Assembly (NCBI RefSeq): GCF_002959915.1
Contig: NZ_PPDE01000009.1
Span: forward strand, 62,001-126,000
Reading direction: 5' to 3'
Source: Veillonella atypica KON
GTDB taxonomy: Bacteria > Bacillota > Negativicutes > Veillonellales > Veillonellaceae
DNA length: 64,000 nucleotides
Below, piece by piece: positions 16,709-25,723 of the stretch (the first letter of the stretch is position 1; every line of letters begins with the position of its first letter). The position numbers were made by a program, and so were the translations under genes. The notes under the pieces were generated by a model, which was not told the origin of the DNA, ran no database searches, and worked only from the letters and a program-made list of their open reading frames with translations.

Positions 16709-17389
16709 TTATTTCATCGGACCATGAGCGGCAATAAAATCATCCTTACTCTGTTGTAGTTCTTTTTTAGCGACCATGTATTGTTTCAAGTCAATTTGTC
16801 CGTTCTCTTTTTGTTCAGCCAAGGTCTTTTCTTTATTTATAATTCTAATCCAGTCTAATTGTGTACTAAATTGAGTATTAACGCCTTCACTATTTTCTCG
16901 TAACGCAAGCAACGCAAAGACTTCATCCATGCCGAGATTAAACATGTCGCTTTCAAAATCGATAGGTTCAAAATAATAGCGAACCGTATCCGCACCAAAT
17001 TCATCGTTTAATTTCGCCCATTCTGACACTGAAAGCACGGTAAAGCCGAGCGTATCGTTTCCAAGACTTTCAGCAAACCAACGCACCTCATAATCAGGCT
17101 GAACGAAATCGTTGAAATATTTGATGGTCACATCTCGGTCTTGCTCATCACCGTAAGGAATTAGCAGTTCTTTATCGCCTTTTTGTAACACAATATCGTC
17201 ACCATAGGGCTTGCCATTACTAACGGTTTGAATATCGATAGGCTCATCCATCATATCATTAAAATAGCGCACTACATCTTCGTCGTACTCGCGCCAATCA
17301 ATCCAGATGATAGCTTCGGAATCAAATAAATCATTTAAATCCATATTATTACTAAAGAAATCTTTGACTAGATTATACATACCTTCCAT
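16709..17389 (-). CDS. Hypothetical protein, immunity-array member
   Basis: 226 residues from ATG 17389, which has GGAG 7 bases upstream. The region GKPYGDDIVLQKGDKELLIPYG and the following segment about aligning a query to a stored value (YEVRWFAESLGNDTLGFTVLS, about 98-118) look like those in several bacterial immunity-type proteins, but I do not know the family. The C-terminus is a charged helix. No export signal. Confidence 0.65.
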   Translation of the reverse strand: MEGMYNLVKDFFSNNMDLNDLFDSEAIIWIDWREYDEDVVRYFNDMMDEPIDIQTVSNGKPYGDDIVLQKGDKELLIPYGDEQDRDVTIKYFNDFVQPDYEVRWFAESLGNDTLGFTVLSVSEWAKLNDEFGADTVRYYFEPIDFESDMFNLGMDEVFALLALRENSEGVNTQFSTQLDWIRIINKEKTLAEQKENGQIDLKQYMVAKKELQQSKDDFIAAHGPMK

Positions 17390-17460
17390 CGTCACTCTCC
17401 TGTATACCTTTTATGTCTTAAGCTAGGCTACTACACCCATTTCGCCACTTTAACATAACT

Positions 17461-17892
17461 CTAGAATGTTTCGTAAATCACATCTTGTTGAGCCGTAAAG
17501 TTTTCATCAAAAGGAACCAAAACATATAGATGTCCTGCCGGAGATTCACCTATATCATAACCTAGTGCAAATGCGTCGTAATAACCTGATTTATCTAACA
17601 TTATATCCGTTAGTGTTAGCACAACAGACTCTTCTTGCGGTATTTCCTTTTGTATGATTTCCTGTGCTAATTGGTCTAATTTATCTAATTGAACATATAA
17701 TTGTTCCCACATTGGTAGTGAAAGCACCTCAGCCTCAGTATAATCGGTGCAACTAATATTGAAGTTTTGAAAGGCTTGCGCTTCATTCTCTAAGCGATTA
17801 GTGCCCAATCGTCGAGATACAAAGTAAACGCCATGCGGTTCTACAGTCCAGCTCTCAACATTCCACAATGTCATTAATTCCGATTTTCTCAT
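17461..17892 (-). CDS. Hypothetical protein related to the N-terminus of the next gene
   Basis: 143 residues. WTVEPHGVYFVSRRLG (about 15-30) resembles FEPHGVYKLLVKKAKP in the upstream DUF2262 protein, so the two share a module and may be paralogous parts. Otherwise unrecognised. GGAGAG precedes the start. Confidence 0.65.
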   Translation of the reverse strand: MRKSELMTLWNVESWTVEPHGVYFVSRRLGTNRLENEAQAFQNFNISCTDYTEAEVLSLPMWEQLYVQLDKLDQLAQEIIQKEIPQEESVVLTLTDIMLDKSGYYDAFALGYDIGESPAGHLYVLVPFDENFTAQQDVIYETF

Positions 17893-17912
17893 TAGGACTC
17901 TCCATTAATTGA

Positions 17913-18728
17913 TTATCCTGCAATATCCGCATGTACAGGATTCCCCTCCGCATCAATATTGGCTATGATGCAGTGTCCCCAGAAAATATCATCATCGTCA
18001 TAATAAACCTCTATGGTGCCATCATTGCGGAACGCCAATTCGCCCATAGTAATACGCTTGGCAAATATTTCTGCCGTAATCGGATCTTGGTCATCATTGT
18101 CGAGCCAATCGTTAGCGAGGTCTAATAAGGTCTCACTAATATAGGTGCTAATTCGCTGTTCAAATGCTTTGAAATTATCGATTGTATTGAAAGCCGCCAA
18201 CGCTACAGTACAGCTTTCATCAGAACCCTCGTCTACATCAAGGGTGAATGCATAATCATCAATTCTCGCTGTGTAATATTGATACTCTCGATTTAATAGG
18301 AAGTCACCCCTGTCAGTATGAAGGTATTTAGGGGTTTTCAAATACGCTGACAACGCCTCTAACTCGCTATGTTTTGCATGTTCCTCTAACACCTCAAGCA
18401 CATAATAGCGATTATTCCAAGCCGGGCGCATATAGCCTAAATCATCTAAGGGCTTAGCTTTCTTAACTAACAATTTATAGACACCATGAGGCTCAAAAGA
18501 ATAACCCCATCTATCATCAAGGCCCTCAATAATCCACGTCAAAATGCCTTCACTACGGTCAAGCACGCCCGTCCGAGTATCTAGGATAGCATCGGTAGAC
18601 ACCAGCGGTCTATGGTACTTATCTAAATAAGGACTCGCCCCATTCGCATCACTGCGCGGCAATGCATAAATCTCAAATACTTCAGATTCAAACTCGGCTT
18701 CATATTCTGGTAGACGTACAATACTCAT
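17913..18728 (-). CDS. DUF2262 domain protein, immunity-array member
   Basis: 271 residues from ATG 18728 (SD AGGAGTG, 8-base spacing). A module with PHGVYKLLV near residue 83 is followed by a C-terminal part with LANDWLDNDDQDPITAEIFAKRI and TIEVYYDDDDIFWGHCII, matching DUF2262, a family often annotated near toxin-immunity genes. The order of the two parts suggests a fusion. No membrane segment. Confidence 0.72.
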   Translation of the reverse strand: MSIVRLPEYEAEFESEVFEIYALPRSDANGASPYLDKYHRPLVSTDAILDTRTGVLDRSEGILTWIIEGLDDRWGYSFEPHGVYKLLVKKAKPLDDLGYMRPAWNNRYYVLEVLEEHAKHSELEALSAYLKTPKYLHTDRGDFLLNREYQYYTARIDDYAFTLDVDEGSDESCTVALAAFNTIDNFKAFEQRISTYISETLLDLANDWLDNDDQDPITAEIFAKRITMGELAFRNDGTIEVYYDDDDIFWGHCIIANIDAEGNPVHADIAG

Positions 18729-18779
18729 ATGACTCACTCCTACATTATAATCACACTACTCATCATAATTTCTGTTATA

Positions 18780-19610
18780 TCATGAGCGTTCAGCTACATC
18801 GATTCTATGTAATAGTTCTTTTGCTAATTCTTGGGCTGTTTTGAATTCCTCATTTGAAAGTACCATAAGTACAAAGCTATCTGTTCCAATATCCATATCT
18901 ACTAACTTATGCGTCTTCCATGTGGCATTAATATGTGCACACCAGTCCATAATACATTGTTCTTCATCTAATCCTGCTGTATCAATAGTTAGATTTTCGC
19001 TAGTATCTAAAGACTTGTTACGTATTAACTTCTGCACATGATAAAGAAAATCCTCTAATTCAATTTTTAAAGATAGCTCTACAGCGCGACCTTTAGACTG
19101 TAGTTTCTCATAGAGATTCCACCAGCTATCTTCTAAGTCTTCCATAGAGTTTAACTTTGCCTTAGTCATAAAAGAGTTAGCTTGTTTAGCATTGCCTAGC
19201 AATAGCGTTGCCAGCTCTGTAAATGTCGATTTCATCTGCTCTATATCTAGATACGCTACTTCTACACACAAACTACAATCAGGTACTCTGCGTTTTTTCA
19301 CAAAAGCCCGCATCATCTTTACTGCGTCAGGATAACTTACATCAGCCATACGATAGGTCTTGCCATCTATATCTAAGAATAAATCTACTGCATCCTGCTT
19401 TTTACCTACACGTGCTTTCATGGCAGTACATCCATCTATGGCATGAGGTGGGTATAATTCTATATACATAATAAATCCATCATGTATGGCCTGTAAGGTA
19501 TTATCGATACCTACTATATTAAAACCGTTTCGATTATAATCGGGACTCTTCAAACGCCATTCTTCGTAATTGTCGAATAATTTTTCTTGAATCCAATTGG
19601 AAAAACTCAT
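18780..19610 (-). CDS. DUF6630-like protein, first gene of the array
   Basis: A 276-residue soluble protein. The C-terminal MDWCAHINATWKTHKLVDMDIGTDSFVLMVLS resembles DUF6630, again seen in immunity gene clusters; the N-terminal half (FIMYIELYPPHAID...DVSYPDAVKMM) is unrecognised. SD AAAGGTG. It is the most upstream gene of the minus-strand array and probably carries the array promoter in the AT-rich gap 19611-19730. Confidence 0.65.
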   Translation of the reverse strand: MSFSNWIQEKLFDNYEEWRLKSPDYNRNGFNIVGIDNTLQAIHDGFIMYIELYPPHAIDGCTAMKARVGKKQDAVDLFLDIDGKTYRMADVSYPDAVKMMRAFVKKRRVPDCSLCVEVAYLDIEQMKSTFTELATLLLGNAKQANSFMTKAKLNSMEDLEDSWWNLYEKLQSKGRAVELSLKIELEDFLYHVQKLIRNKSLDTSENLTIDTAGLDEEQCIMDWCAHINATWKTHKLVDMDIGTDSFVLMVLSNEEFKTAQELAKELLHRIDVAERS

Positions 19611-19729
19611 AAGGATGCACCTTTACTTAACAACTGTATACAAATATCCTATTTTATCTTATTATATCATTATTTATAAATTAAATAGCATGATTTATAA
19701 GTATCTTACATAACAACATATAGACACAA

Positions 19730-19758
19730 AAATAGGGATGTGAATTATCACATCCCTA
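19730..19758 (-). terminator. Terminator overlapping the ATPase stop codon
   Basis: TAGGGATGTGA pairs with TCACATCCCTA across 4 bases, followed by TTTTTG on the minus strand. The 5' arm contains the last codons and stop of the ATPase gene (19748). Confidence 0.85.
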
Positions 19759-20959
19759 ATAACCAGTCTAATACATTACATTGCTGAATTCCATTATAAT
19801 TATGAGGTTTATAGAGCTCATCCATAGTGAGTAAAAATTTAGGATACTGATCGTTAACCGCTTCTAATGGTGCTAACTCTCTGTCTCTAGTAGTTGGATC
19901 CAATACACTTTCTGATACTTGGTAGTACTCTAATATGCCACCAGGCTTTTGAGCAACGAAATCGATTTCTCCCTTCGTTAATTGTCCAACATATACTGTA
20001 TATCCTCGACGCCGCAACTCAAGGTATACAATATTTTCTAATACATGACCCCTATCACGGTTAATATCAGGTAGTAATAGTTGCTTAAAAGCCATATCCA
20101 CTACATAATACTTAGGACGTAATCTTAATAATTCTTTGCCACGCACATCAAATCGTTCTGTATTATATAACAGTAAACTATCTTCTAAGCCCCTAAGATA
20201 ACGTTCTACAGTTTTGTTATCTACCTTTCGACCTGCGCTTGTTAATGAATTCGCAATCTTTGTGGGGTTAATCAAGCTACCAATATTGGCGAAAATATAT
20301 CTCACAATACTTTCAAGTAATTTAATATCTGCAATTTTTAATCGATCAACAATATCTTTTAAAACAACGGTATTAAATAAACCTTGTAAATAATCCTGCC
20401 GACCTTGCCAATTTTCCGACATATGTAAAAGCCCTGGGAATGAGCCTTCACTTACATATTTTTCATATAAGACCATTCGTGAAAGCCCACTTTCACTATA
20501 GGCATCAACATATTCCTTATAAGACAAGGGAAGCATCTCAATTTGTACATAGCGACCTGTGAGAAGTGTAGCCATATCAGAGGACATAAAATAAGCATTA
20601 GAACCTGTAATATATATATCAACATTATCTTGTACAAAGAAGTTATCTACTACACGCTCAAATGATGGTACATGCTGAATTTCATCGAGAAATAGATACA
20701 TTTTTTTACTTGGAATAATCCGTTCATTAATGTATTCATATAAAGCCCGATAATCTCTTAGTTTATCATACTCCATCAACTCAAAATTAATATCAATAAT
20801 TTGTTCGGCAGTTACATTATCGGCTAATAACTCATCTTGAAACAACTTAAACAACGTAGATTTACCACAACGCCGTATACCAGAAACAACCTTAATAATA
20901 GGTCTATCTTTATGTCTTCGAAGAAAATCTAAATAATATGGTCGCGATACTAATGACAT
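19748..20959 (-). CDS. DUF4143-type AAA ATPase
   Basis: A 403-residue protein. The start ATG 20959 has AGGAGG 7 bases upstream; an in-frame GTG at 20965 is too close to it. Walker A GIRRCGKST (27-35) and Walker B YLFLDEI (88-94) define the AAA_14 P-loop domain. A winged-helix-like region follows (IANSLTSAGRKVDNKTVERYLRGLEDSLLLY, about 230-260). The C-terminal DUF4143 part has ENIVYLELRRRGY...GEIDFVAQ, a pattern like PD-(D/E)xK nuclease folds. The biological role of this widespread family is unknown. It is a close paralog of the gene at 1-263, and three 40-bp-spaced repeats lie just upstream. Confidence 0.9.
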   Translation of the reverse strand: MSLVSRPYYLDFLRRHKDRPIIKVVSGIRRCGKSTLFKLFQDELLADNVTAEQIIDINFELMEYDKLRDYRALYEYINERIIPSKKMYLFLDEIQHVPSFERVVDNFFVQDNVDIYITGSNAYFMSSDMATLLTGRYVQIEMLPLSYKEYVDAYSESGLSRMVLYEKYVSEGSFPGLLHMSENWQGRQDYLQGLFNTVVLKDIVDRLKIADIKLLESIVRYIFANIGSLINPTKIANSLTSAGRKVDNKTVERYLRGLEDSLLLYNTERFDVRGKELLRLRPKYYVVDMAFKQLLLPDINRDRGHVLENIVYLELRRRGYTVYVGQLTKGEIDFVAQKPGGILEYYQVSESVLDPTTRDRELAPLEAVNDQYPKFLLTMDELYKPHNYNGIQQCNVLDWLLGM

Positions 20960-20981
20960 GCACACACCTCCTCGCTAAATG

Positions 20982-21078
20982 GGTTTTAAAACCTAATCCT
21001 ATATCTATTATATCACTTTAAGGTTTCAAAACCTAATTTTTATGTTTTTATACTATAATTTAGGCTTTGAAACCTAAA
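20982..21078. repeat. Three repeats at a 40-bp period upstream of the second ATPase
   Basis: Copies GGTTTTAAAACCTAAT (20982), AGGTTTCAAAACCTAAT (21021) and TAGGCTTTGAAACCTAAAT (21061) share the dyad AGGTTT/AAACCT. Their ACCTAA cores start at 20991, 21031 and 21072, so the periods are 40 and 41 bp. The architecture equals that of the array at 348-443 but the sequence is unrelated. Confidence 0.75.
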
Positions 21079-21114
21079 TTTAATTATATCGCCATAGAAC
21101 CATTTTTATAATAA

Positions 21115-21156
21115 TAAAAATGGGTATAAGGTCTATCAAACCCTTATACCCATTCG
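21115..21156 (-). terminator. Intrinsic terminator next to the tRNA remnant
   Basis: AATGGGTATAAGG pairs with CCTTATACCCATT, with a T-rich tail on the minus strand. It directly follows the tRNA 3' remnant, as a terminator would follow a tRNA gene. Confidence 0.8.
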
Positions 21157-21163
21157 CTTATAC

Positions 21164-21208
21164 TGGTGCGCCTAACCGGAATCGAACCAGTGACACGCAG
21201 TTTAGGAA
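21164..21208 (-). pseudogene. tRNA-Arg-like 3' half remnant
   Basis: The minus strand reads TTCCTAAACTG, then a valid T-arm (ACTGG TTCGATT CCGGT), TAGGCGC and ACCA. It shares the anticodon-loop segment, GGTTCGATTCC and TAGGCGCACCA with the intact tRNA-Arg(CCT) at 25543, but the outer T-stem differs with compensating changes. No 5' half is present. This is the usual trace left by integration at a tRNA 3' end, or a decayed second isoacceptor. Confidence 0.7.
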
Positions 21209-21395
21209 TTTTATCCCTCTAAAATTTTATATTAGCTATCTTATCATTGAGAATTAACAATCCAGTATTTATAAAAATCTTAGAGCACTTACCATTATAA
21301 TTTTATGAATTAATCAAATATATTTTCTCACAAAAACTTACGTATGCAAGAAAAAACGGCTTATAAATTGGCTTATTCATAATACCTCACTATTT

Positions 21396-21509
21396 ACTAG
21401 CCATAAAGTTCTGCGATTTCACTATACTCTTCTTTACAATTACTATTTTCAATAGCTTTTTTCAATCCAATCTCATCAATATCTAATGTACCCAGTTTAT
21501 CAATATATT
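21396..21509 (-). pseudogene. Short ORF remnant downstream of the restriction gene
   Basis: A minus-strand frame reads IDKLGTLDIDEIGLKKAIEN and ends EEYSEIAELYG before a stop near 21397. It has no start and an in-frame stop just upstream. It looks protein-like (charged, helical) but is not a recognised gene; probably the tail of a lost ORF. The surrounding 21209-21534 stretch is otherwise AT-rich spacer. Confidence 0.35.
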
Positions 21510-21534
21510 AACTAAAGATAATATAGTGCTAAAG

Positions 21535-24339
21535 TTATTGATCACTAATAATTTCGCTATAAAATTTTATCAGTTCAGCCACACAATCTTCTTCTTGTAT
21601 ATTGTTGCTAAATCCATATGCATTCATAACAAGTTTATTTAGATTTCTATGGGCTATTAATAAATCTTTTGGCATAATATTATCATCATATAAATCTGCC
21701 AATGTGGCTTCTTTATGATTATTTCTCGCTAGTAAAACTTGATTTGCTGCAGATGAAATCCTTTTCACCTTTTCATCAGTTACATTCGGCCACGGGAAAT
21801 TATTATAGATAATATTTGCCGAATATCTATATCGCATTTCAAGACGTCCTGCAAAAGCTCTCATCCACGCCATATGGACATTACTTTGTAAAATGCCAAA
21901 ATGAAATAAAGTAGCATTAGGCATTATTAAATTTGAATCACCAGCTATTATAGATTGATCAACAATACCTATAGGAATATATCTTCTATTTTCTGATGAG
22001 TGACGTGGGATTAATAAATAAGAACTATCCGGTTGCCTGATTTCTCCAAAAAGCATTGGAGTATCTGCCAATTTTCTTGTAGCACTTCTTCTACTTGTCG
22101 CTCTAGCTTGTTTAACCGCCTTTACTGCATCATATATTGGTTTAACCAATTTAATCTCATTAATAGGTATGTCTACCAACCATGCACACCATCGACTTCT
22201 GTTATTTATAAACTCATCTGCACCTAAAAATTTTTTAAACATTTTCTCAGCAATTGGATATTGACGAACAATATTTGATTTCTCATCATCAGAAAATTTA
22301 CTTAATTTACCCTTATTATCATTTGGCATATTTCCAAGTAAAATTTCTGGAACATCACAAATCGGCTCACTCCGACTGCTAATTAGAAAGTTAGGTAACT
22401 CTAATAAATATGGATTAATATTTGTTACTTCTTTTACGATGCCATTACTAAATAAGTATTTTTTCCCCTTGCAACCTACACTGCTAAAACCAATAATCAC
22501 ACAATGTACTGCAGCTCCATTTGTTGATTCACTACTCCATTTAAATGTACGATATGCAAAATCAATTTTTATATTATGCTGATTCAAACTACTCCATAAT
22601 ATCGGGGGCTGTTCACCTTGCGTAATAGAATTTGTTGATAATAATGCCACTTTAGCACTAGTATTCTCAATAAGCTCTGCAGCTTTTTTATACCATGCTG
22701 TAACATAATCTAAATTACCAAGACCTTTTATTTTCCCAAAAACATATTCCAAATCTGATTTCTGGCTTGATACATCATCAGATTGTACTCTTGATCCTGA
22801 GAATGGAGGATTACCAATAATATATAATGATTCTGTAGGCGAAACAATTGTTCTCCAATCAACTCTTAACGCATTTCCTTCATGTATATTCGCATTATTG
22901 TGTAATGGTAAGAAATCCATTTCTTTATGAATGATAGCTTCAGTCTCTTTAAACATTTGTGCTTCAGCTATCCAAATAGCTGTTTTTGCTACAGATACAG
23001 CAAAATCATTGATTTCTATACCATAAAACTGTTGAATACTAACCTTAATAGGATTAAATTCCTCTTCATCAAAGCCTAATATTCCGGTACCAGCTGAGTC
23101 CGTAATAGTCTCTCTTAAAATATCATTCTCTAGTCGACGCAATGATAAATATGATTCTGTTAAGAAGTTACCAGATCCCGCTGCAGGATCTAGAAAAGTT
23201 TTCGATGCCATTTTATCTTGTAAAGCCTTTAGTAGTTGGATTTTCTTTTTTCCATCTTTTCTAGACATCGCCTCTTTAAAATCATTTCTAAACTCATCTA
23301 AAAACAATGGGTCTATTAACTTATGGATGTTTTCGATACTGGTATAATGCATGCCACCATGACGTCTTGTATCTGGATTCAATGTACTTTCAAAAATAGC
23401 CCCAAAGATAGTTGGAGAAATCTCACTCCAATCGAAATTACATGCATCTTGTAAGATCAAGTTGACCGCATTCTCTGAAAATTGTGGAATTTCAACAGGG
23501 TCACTAAAAAGACTTCCGTTTACATAAGGGAATTCTAATAAAGTCTCACTTTCATATGGATTTCTATTAGCCTCTTCTGTATCTAAAATACGGAATAAAT
23601 CCATCAGTGCATTTCTAACTTGATGTGGTTGAAAATCTTGTAAATAGTCATGAAACAAGCTTTTTTTACCAAATAGTCCCGAATCCTCTGCATATAGGCA
23701 AAATACTAAACGTACACATAACTTGTTAATATTATGTAAAATGGCTTCTTCTGTTAATAAAGGATTGACTTTATATTGCTCTAATAACGAATCATATAGT
23801 CGAGCAACAAGCTCACCTGCGCCTTTAGAAATTTCCATCTCACGTTCTATATGACTACTTTTAACATCAACTAAAAAATTAAGTCTATAAAATTCAGTTC
23901 CTAATTTACGCAATTCTATAATTTCAGCAGAATCATTAGGTCGTTCCATATCTAATACATGAAACTCTTTAAAATTACAACTTACAATCCATCGTGGGCG
24001 TTCACTATATGGTAATGCAGCTGCATAACGTTTAGCTTGTTCTGCTGGCGTCAAAAATGTGCCATCAGATTGTCTAATCGGAGCATTGAGATCTTTTTCT
24101 AAACTTTTCTGCTCAATCATAGTATGCGTAGCTGGAATCATAGCATCAATATAACTAATATGACCTAACTGAACACGTTGTTCAAAACCAATGAAATCAG
24201 CAGGATTATCTACTCCGTATACATTTTGAAGTAATTCCATCCAAAATCGTTGAGTATCTTGCTTCTCATCTCCAATATTCTCCCATTTTTTAGCAAATTC
24301 TTTAGCTGCTTTCTCTTGCTGTTTTACTGTAAGATCCAT
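21535..24339 (-). CDS. MmeI-like type IIL restriction-modification enzyme
   Basis: A 934-residue single-chain enzyme with the architecture of the MmeI family (about 920 residues). The N-terminal nuclease domain shows Asp65 and Glu76-Gln77-Lys78 (D-x10-ExK). A helical linker follows, then the adenine-N6 methyltransferase with SAM motif I FLDPAAGSGNF (about 378) and catalytic motif IV NPPFSGSR (about 504). The C-terminal target-recognition region starts around 600. Such proteins methylate one strand and cut about 20 bases from an asymmetric site; the site here cannot be read from sequence. The gene is AT-rich and lies alone between a tRNA remnant and small secreted genes, consistent with horizontal acquisition. 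Confidence 0.93.
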   Translation of the reverse strand: MDLTVKQQEKAAKEFAKKWENIGDEKQDTQRFWMELLQNVYGVDNPADFIGFEQRVQLGHISYIDAMIPATHTMIEQKSLEKDLNAPIRQSDGTFLTPAEQAKRYAAALPYSERPRWIVSCNFKEFHVLDMERPNDSAEIIELRKLGTEFYRLNFLVDVKSSHIEREMEISKGAGELVARLYDSLLEQYKVNPLLTEEAILHNINKLCVRLVFCLYAEDSGLFGKKSLFHDYLQDFQPHQVRNALMDLFRILDTEEANRNPYESETLLEFPYVNGSLFSDPVEIPQFSENAVNLILQDACNFDWSEISPTIFGAIFESTLNPDTRRHGGMHYTSIENIHKLIDPLFLDEFRNDFKEAMSRKDGKKKIQLLKALQDKMASKTFLDPAAGSGNFLTESYLSLRRLENDILRETITDSAGTGILGFDEEEFNPIKVSIQQFYGIEINDFAVSVAKTAIWIAEAQMFKETEAIIHKEMDFLPLHNNANIHEGNALRVDWRTIVSPTESLYIIGNPPFSGSRVQSDDVSSQKSDLEYVFGKIKGLGNLDYVTAWYKKAAELIENTSAKVALLSTNSITQGEQPPILWSSLNQHNIKIDFAYRTFKWSSESTNGAAVHCVIIGFSSVGCKGKKYLFSNGIVKEVTNINPYLLELPNFLISSRSEPICDVPEILLGNMPNDNKGKLSKFSDDEKSNIVRQYPIAEKMFKKFLGADEFINNRSRWCAWLVDIPINEIKLVKPIYDAVKAVKQARATSRRSATRKLADTPMLFGEIRQPDSSYLLIPRHSSENRRYIPIGIVDQSIIAGDSNLIMPNATLFHFGILQSNVHMAWMRAFAGRLEMRYRYSANIIYNNFPWPNVTDEKVKRISSAANQVLLARNNHKEATLADLYDDNIMPKDLLIAHRNLNKLVMNAYGFSNNIQEEDCVAELIKFYSEIISDQ

Positions 24340-24612
24340 TTTTATTCCCCTAAATTTCCCTTTACATATTTTCTATTAATACTAGAAAATCTAATTTATA
24401 TACTTTTATATTATCACAAAAATTATAGTCTATCTAAAATACATTTATAAGTACACTTATCAATAGTATAAGATTGATAAAATATTCTTTCCAACACTAT
24501 TATTATCACTACCTAAAATCTCGCTACTAAAAATGATTGAGAAAATATAATAAATATATTAATATAAACTTATATACTTCATCTTTTCTTCATCTCAAAA
24601 GGAGGTTATCCT

Positions 24613-25089
24613 ATGCGTTCTCTATTAAAAGTATTATTTTTAACCTTAACACTTATAATCAGTATGTTTACTGTAAGTCATGCCAGTCTATACCCTGACT
24701 ATCTCGGAGGAGATACAAACTTTGTACTTGTAGATGGACACATGGGGCGAGCTTGGTATATTGATAGAAGCTCATTAAATGTTCAGAAATATGCTCCCCC
24801 ACAATATATAATCTCTGTAAACACAGCAGTCGTAGAAAATGCAGACAAAGGAAATATAACAATCTCAAATATTAAAAATCTAAGATTTTTCTATAACTCG
24901 GATTTAGGAAAAATGTATTATGATTCAACAGGAAATGATAGTTGGGTATATATTAAGCCAATTTCTCCATGGGCAAATTATGGTAGTATACGTCCAGCTG
25001 CAGAAATGGCATTTGCAATGGCATATCATATGAAATTTTATAGTTTATATGATGATGACTTTTATATTCGAGGCATCTCTGCTCACTAA
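24613..25089 (+). CDS. Small secreted protein (same family as 13457)
   Basis: A 158-residue protein with a signal peptide (hydrophobic segment about 5-20, cleavage near HASL at 25). The mature part has WYIDRSSLNVQKYAPPQYIISVNTAVVEN and FFYNSDLGKMYYD, clearly paralogous to the protein at 13457. GGAGG precedes the ATG. It is convergent with another small secreted gene across a 28-bp-stem terminator. Unknown function. Confidence 0.8.
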   Translation: MRSLLKVLFLTLTLIISMFTVSHASLYPDYLGGDTNFVLVDGHMGRAWYIDRSSLNVQKYAPPQYIISVNTAVVENADKGNITISNIKNLRFFYNSDLGKMYYDSTGNDSWVYIKPISPWANYGSIRPAAEMAFAMAYHMKFYSLYDDDFYIRGISAH

Positions 25090-25093
25090 AGCT

Positions 25094-25154
25094 AAATTTT
25101 AAAAGAAAAGACTTCAGATAAGTAATTTATCTGAAGTCTTTTCTTTTAAAATTT
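25094..25154. terminator. Bidirectional terminator with a 28-bp perfect stem
   Basis: The arms 25094-25121 and 25127-25154 are perfectly complementary around a 5-base loop. A/T-rich outer arms provide T-runs in both directions. The right arm contains the stop codon of the minus-strand gene at 25146. Confidence 0.92.
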
Positions 25155-25514
25155 ATAATGGCCTTTTTCTCTTACTACATTCAGAACGCTCTCAGCTATT
25201 GGGGAACTACTAGCCTTATTAGCATGACCTTTAGCAGTACCCTCATTTAATGTATAAAACCAAATGTATTGATCATGGAAAAAATGATATGTATCAGTAT
25301 TAATAAGTTTTCCGTTTGCAACGATTTTTACATCAGCACGTATATCTGCAGTTTTAAATCCACTAATAGAATCCCTGTCTACATAATAATCAATATGCCG
25401 ACCATTATCAGTACTAAATACCCATACATCTTCAGCAGATACTTTTTCAATAGAATTCGCAAATAAACTTAAACTTAAAATACTTCCCAATAAAATAATT
25501 TTCCCTAATTTCAT
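25146..25514 (-). CDS. Small secreted protein, distant member of the family
   Basis: A 122-residue protein with a signal peptide (MKLGKIILLGSILSLSLFA, cleavage near VSA-ED at 27). YYVDRDSISGFKTADIRADV and YHFFHDQYIWFYTL resemble the Y(V/I)D..S and FFY blocks of the families at 13457 and 24613. Its start lies 29 bp downstream of the tRNA-Arg 3' end, so it may be read from the tRNA promoter. Confidence 0.75.
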   Translation of the reverse strand: MKLGKIILLGSILSLSLFANSIEKVSAEDVWVFSTDNGRHIDYYVDRDSISGFKTADIRADVKIVANGKLINTDTYHFFHDQYIWFYTLNEGTAKGHANKASSSPIAESVLNVVREKGHYKF

Positions 25515-25542
25515 AACACAAACTCCTCCCCATATAATAAAA

Positions 25543-25620
25543 TGGTGCGCCTAGAGGGAATCGAACCCCCAACCTACAGTTTAGGAAACTGGCGCTCTGT
25601 CCGGTTGAGCTATAGACGCA
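25543..25620 (-). tRNA. tRNA-Arg (anticodon CCT)
   Basis: The minus strand folds into a cloverleaf. Acceptor TGCGTCT pairs with AGGCGCA, with an encoded CCA. The D-arm is GCTC...GAGC, the anticodon stem CAGTT/AACTG encloses loop TTCCTAA with anticodon CCT, and the T-arm GGGGG TTCGATT CCCTC has one G-U pair. It reads AGG codons. Confidence 0.93.
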
Positions 25621-25723
25621 TGTATACTTTATTATATCGTTTTTAAATCTATCTACGCAAGAACTATGCTATAATACAACTGTTGATAGTATTAGAGAGT
25701 TCTTATAAAAAGAGGTATGTATA

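Noticed and set aside
20479-20496. Hairpin GTGAAAGCCCACTTTCAC inside the ATPase gene as a terminator
   Set aside because: It lies within coding sequence without a T-run; better counted as a GTGAAAG word pair.
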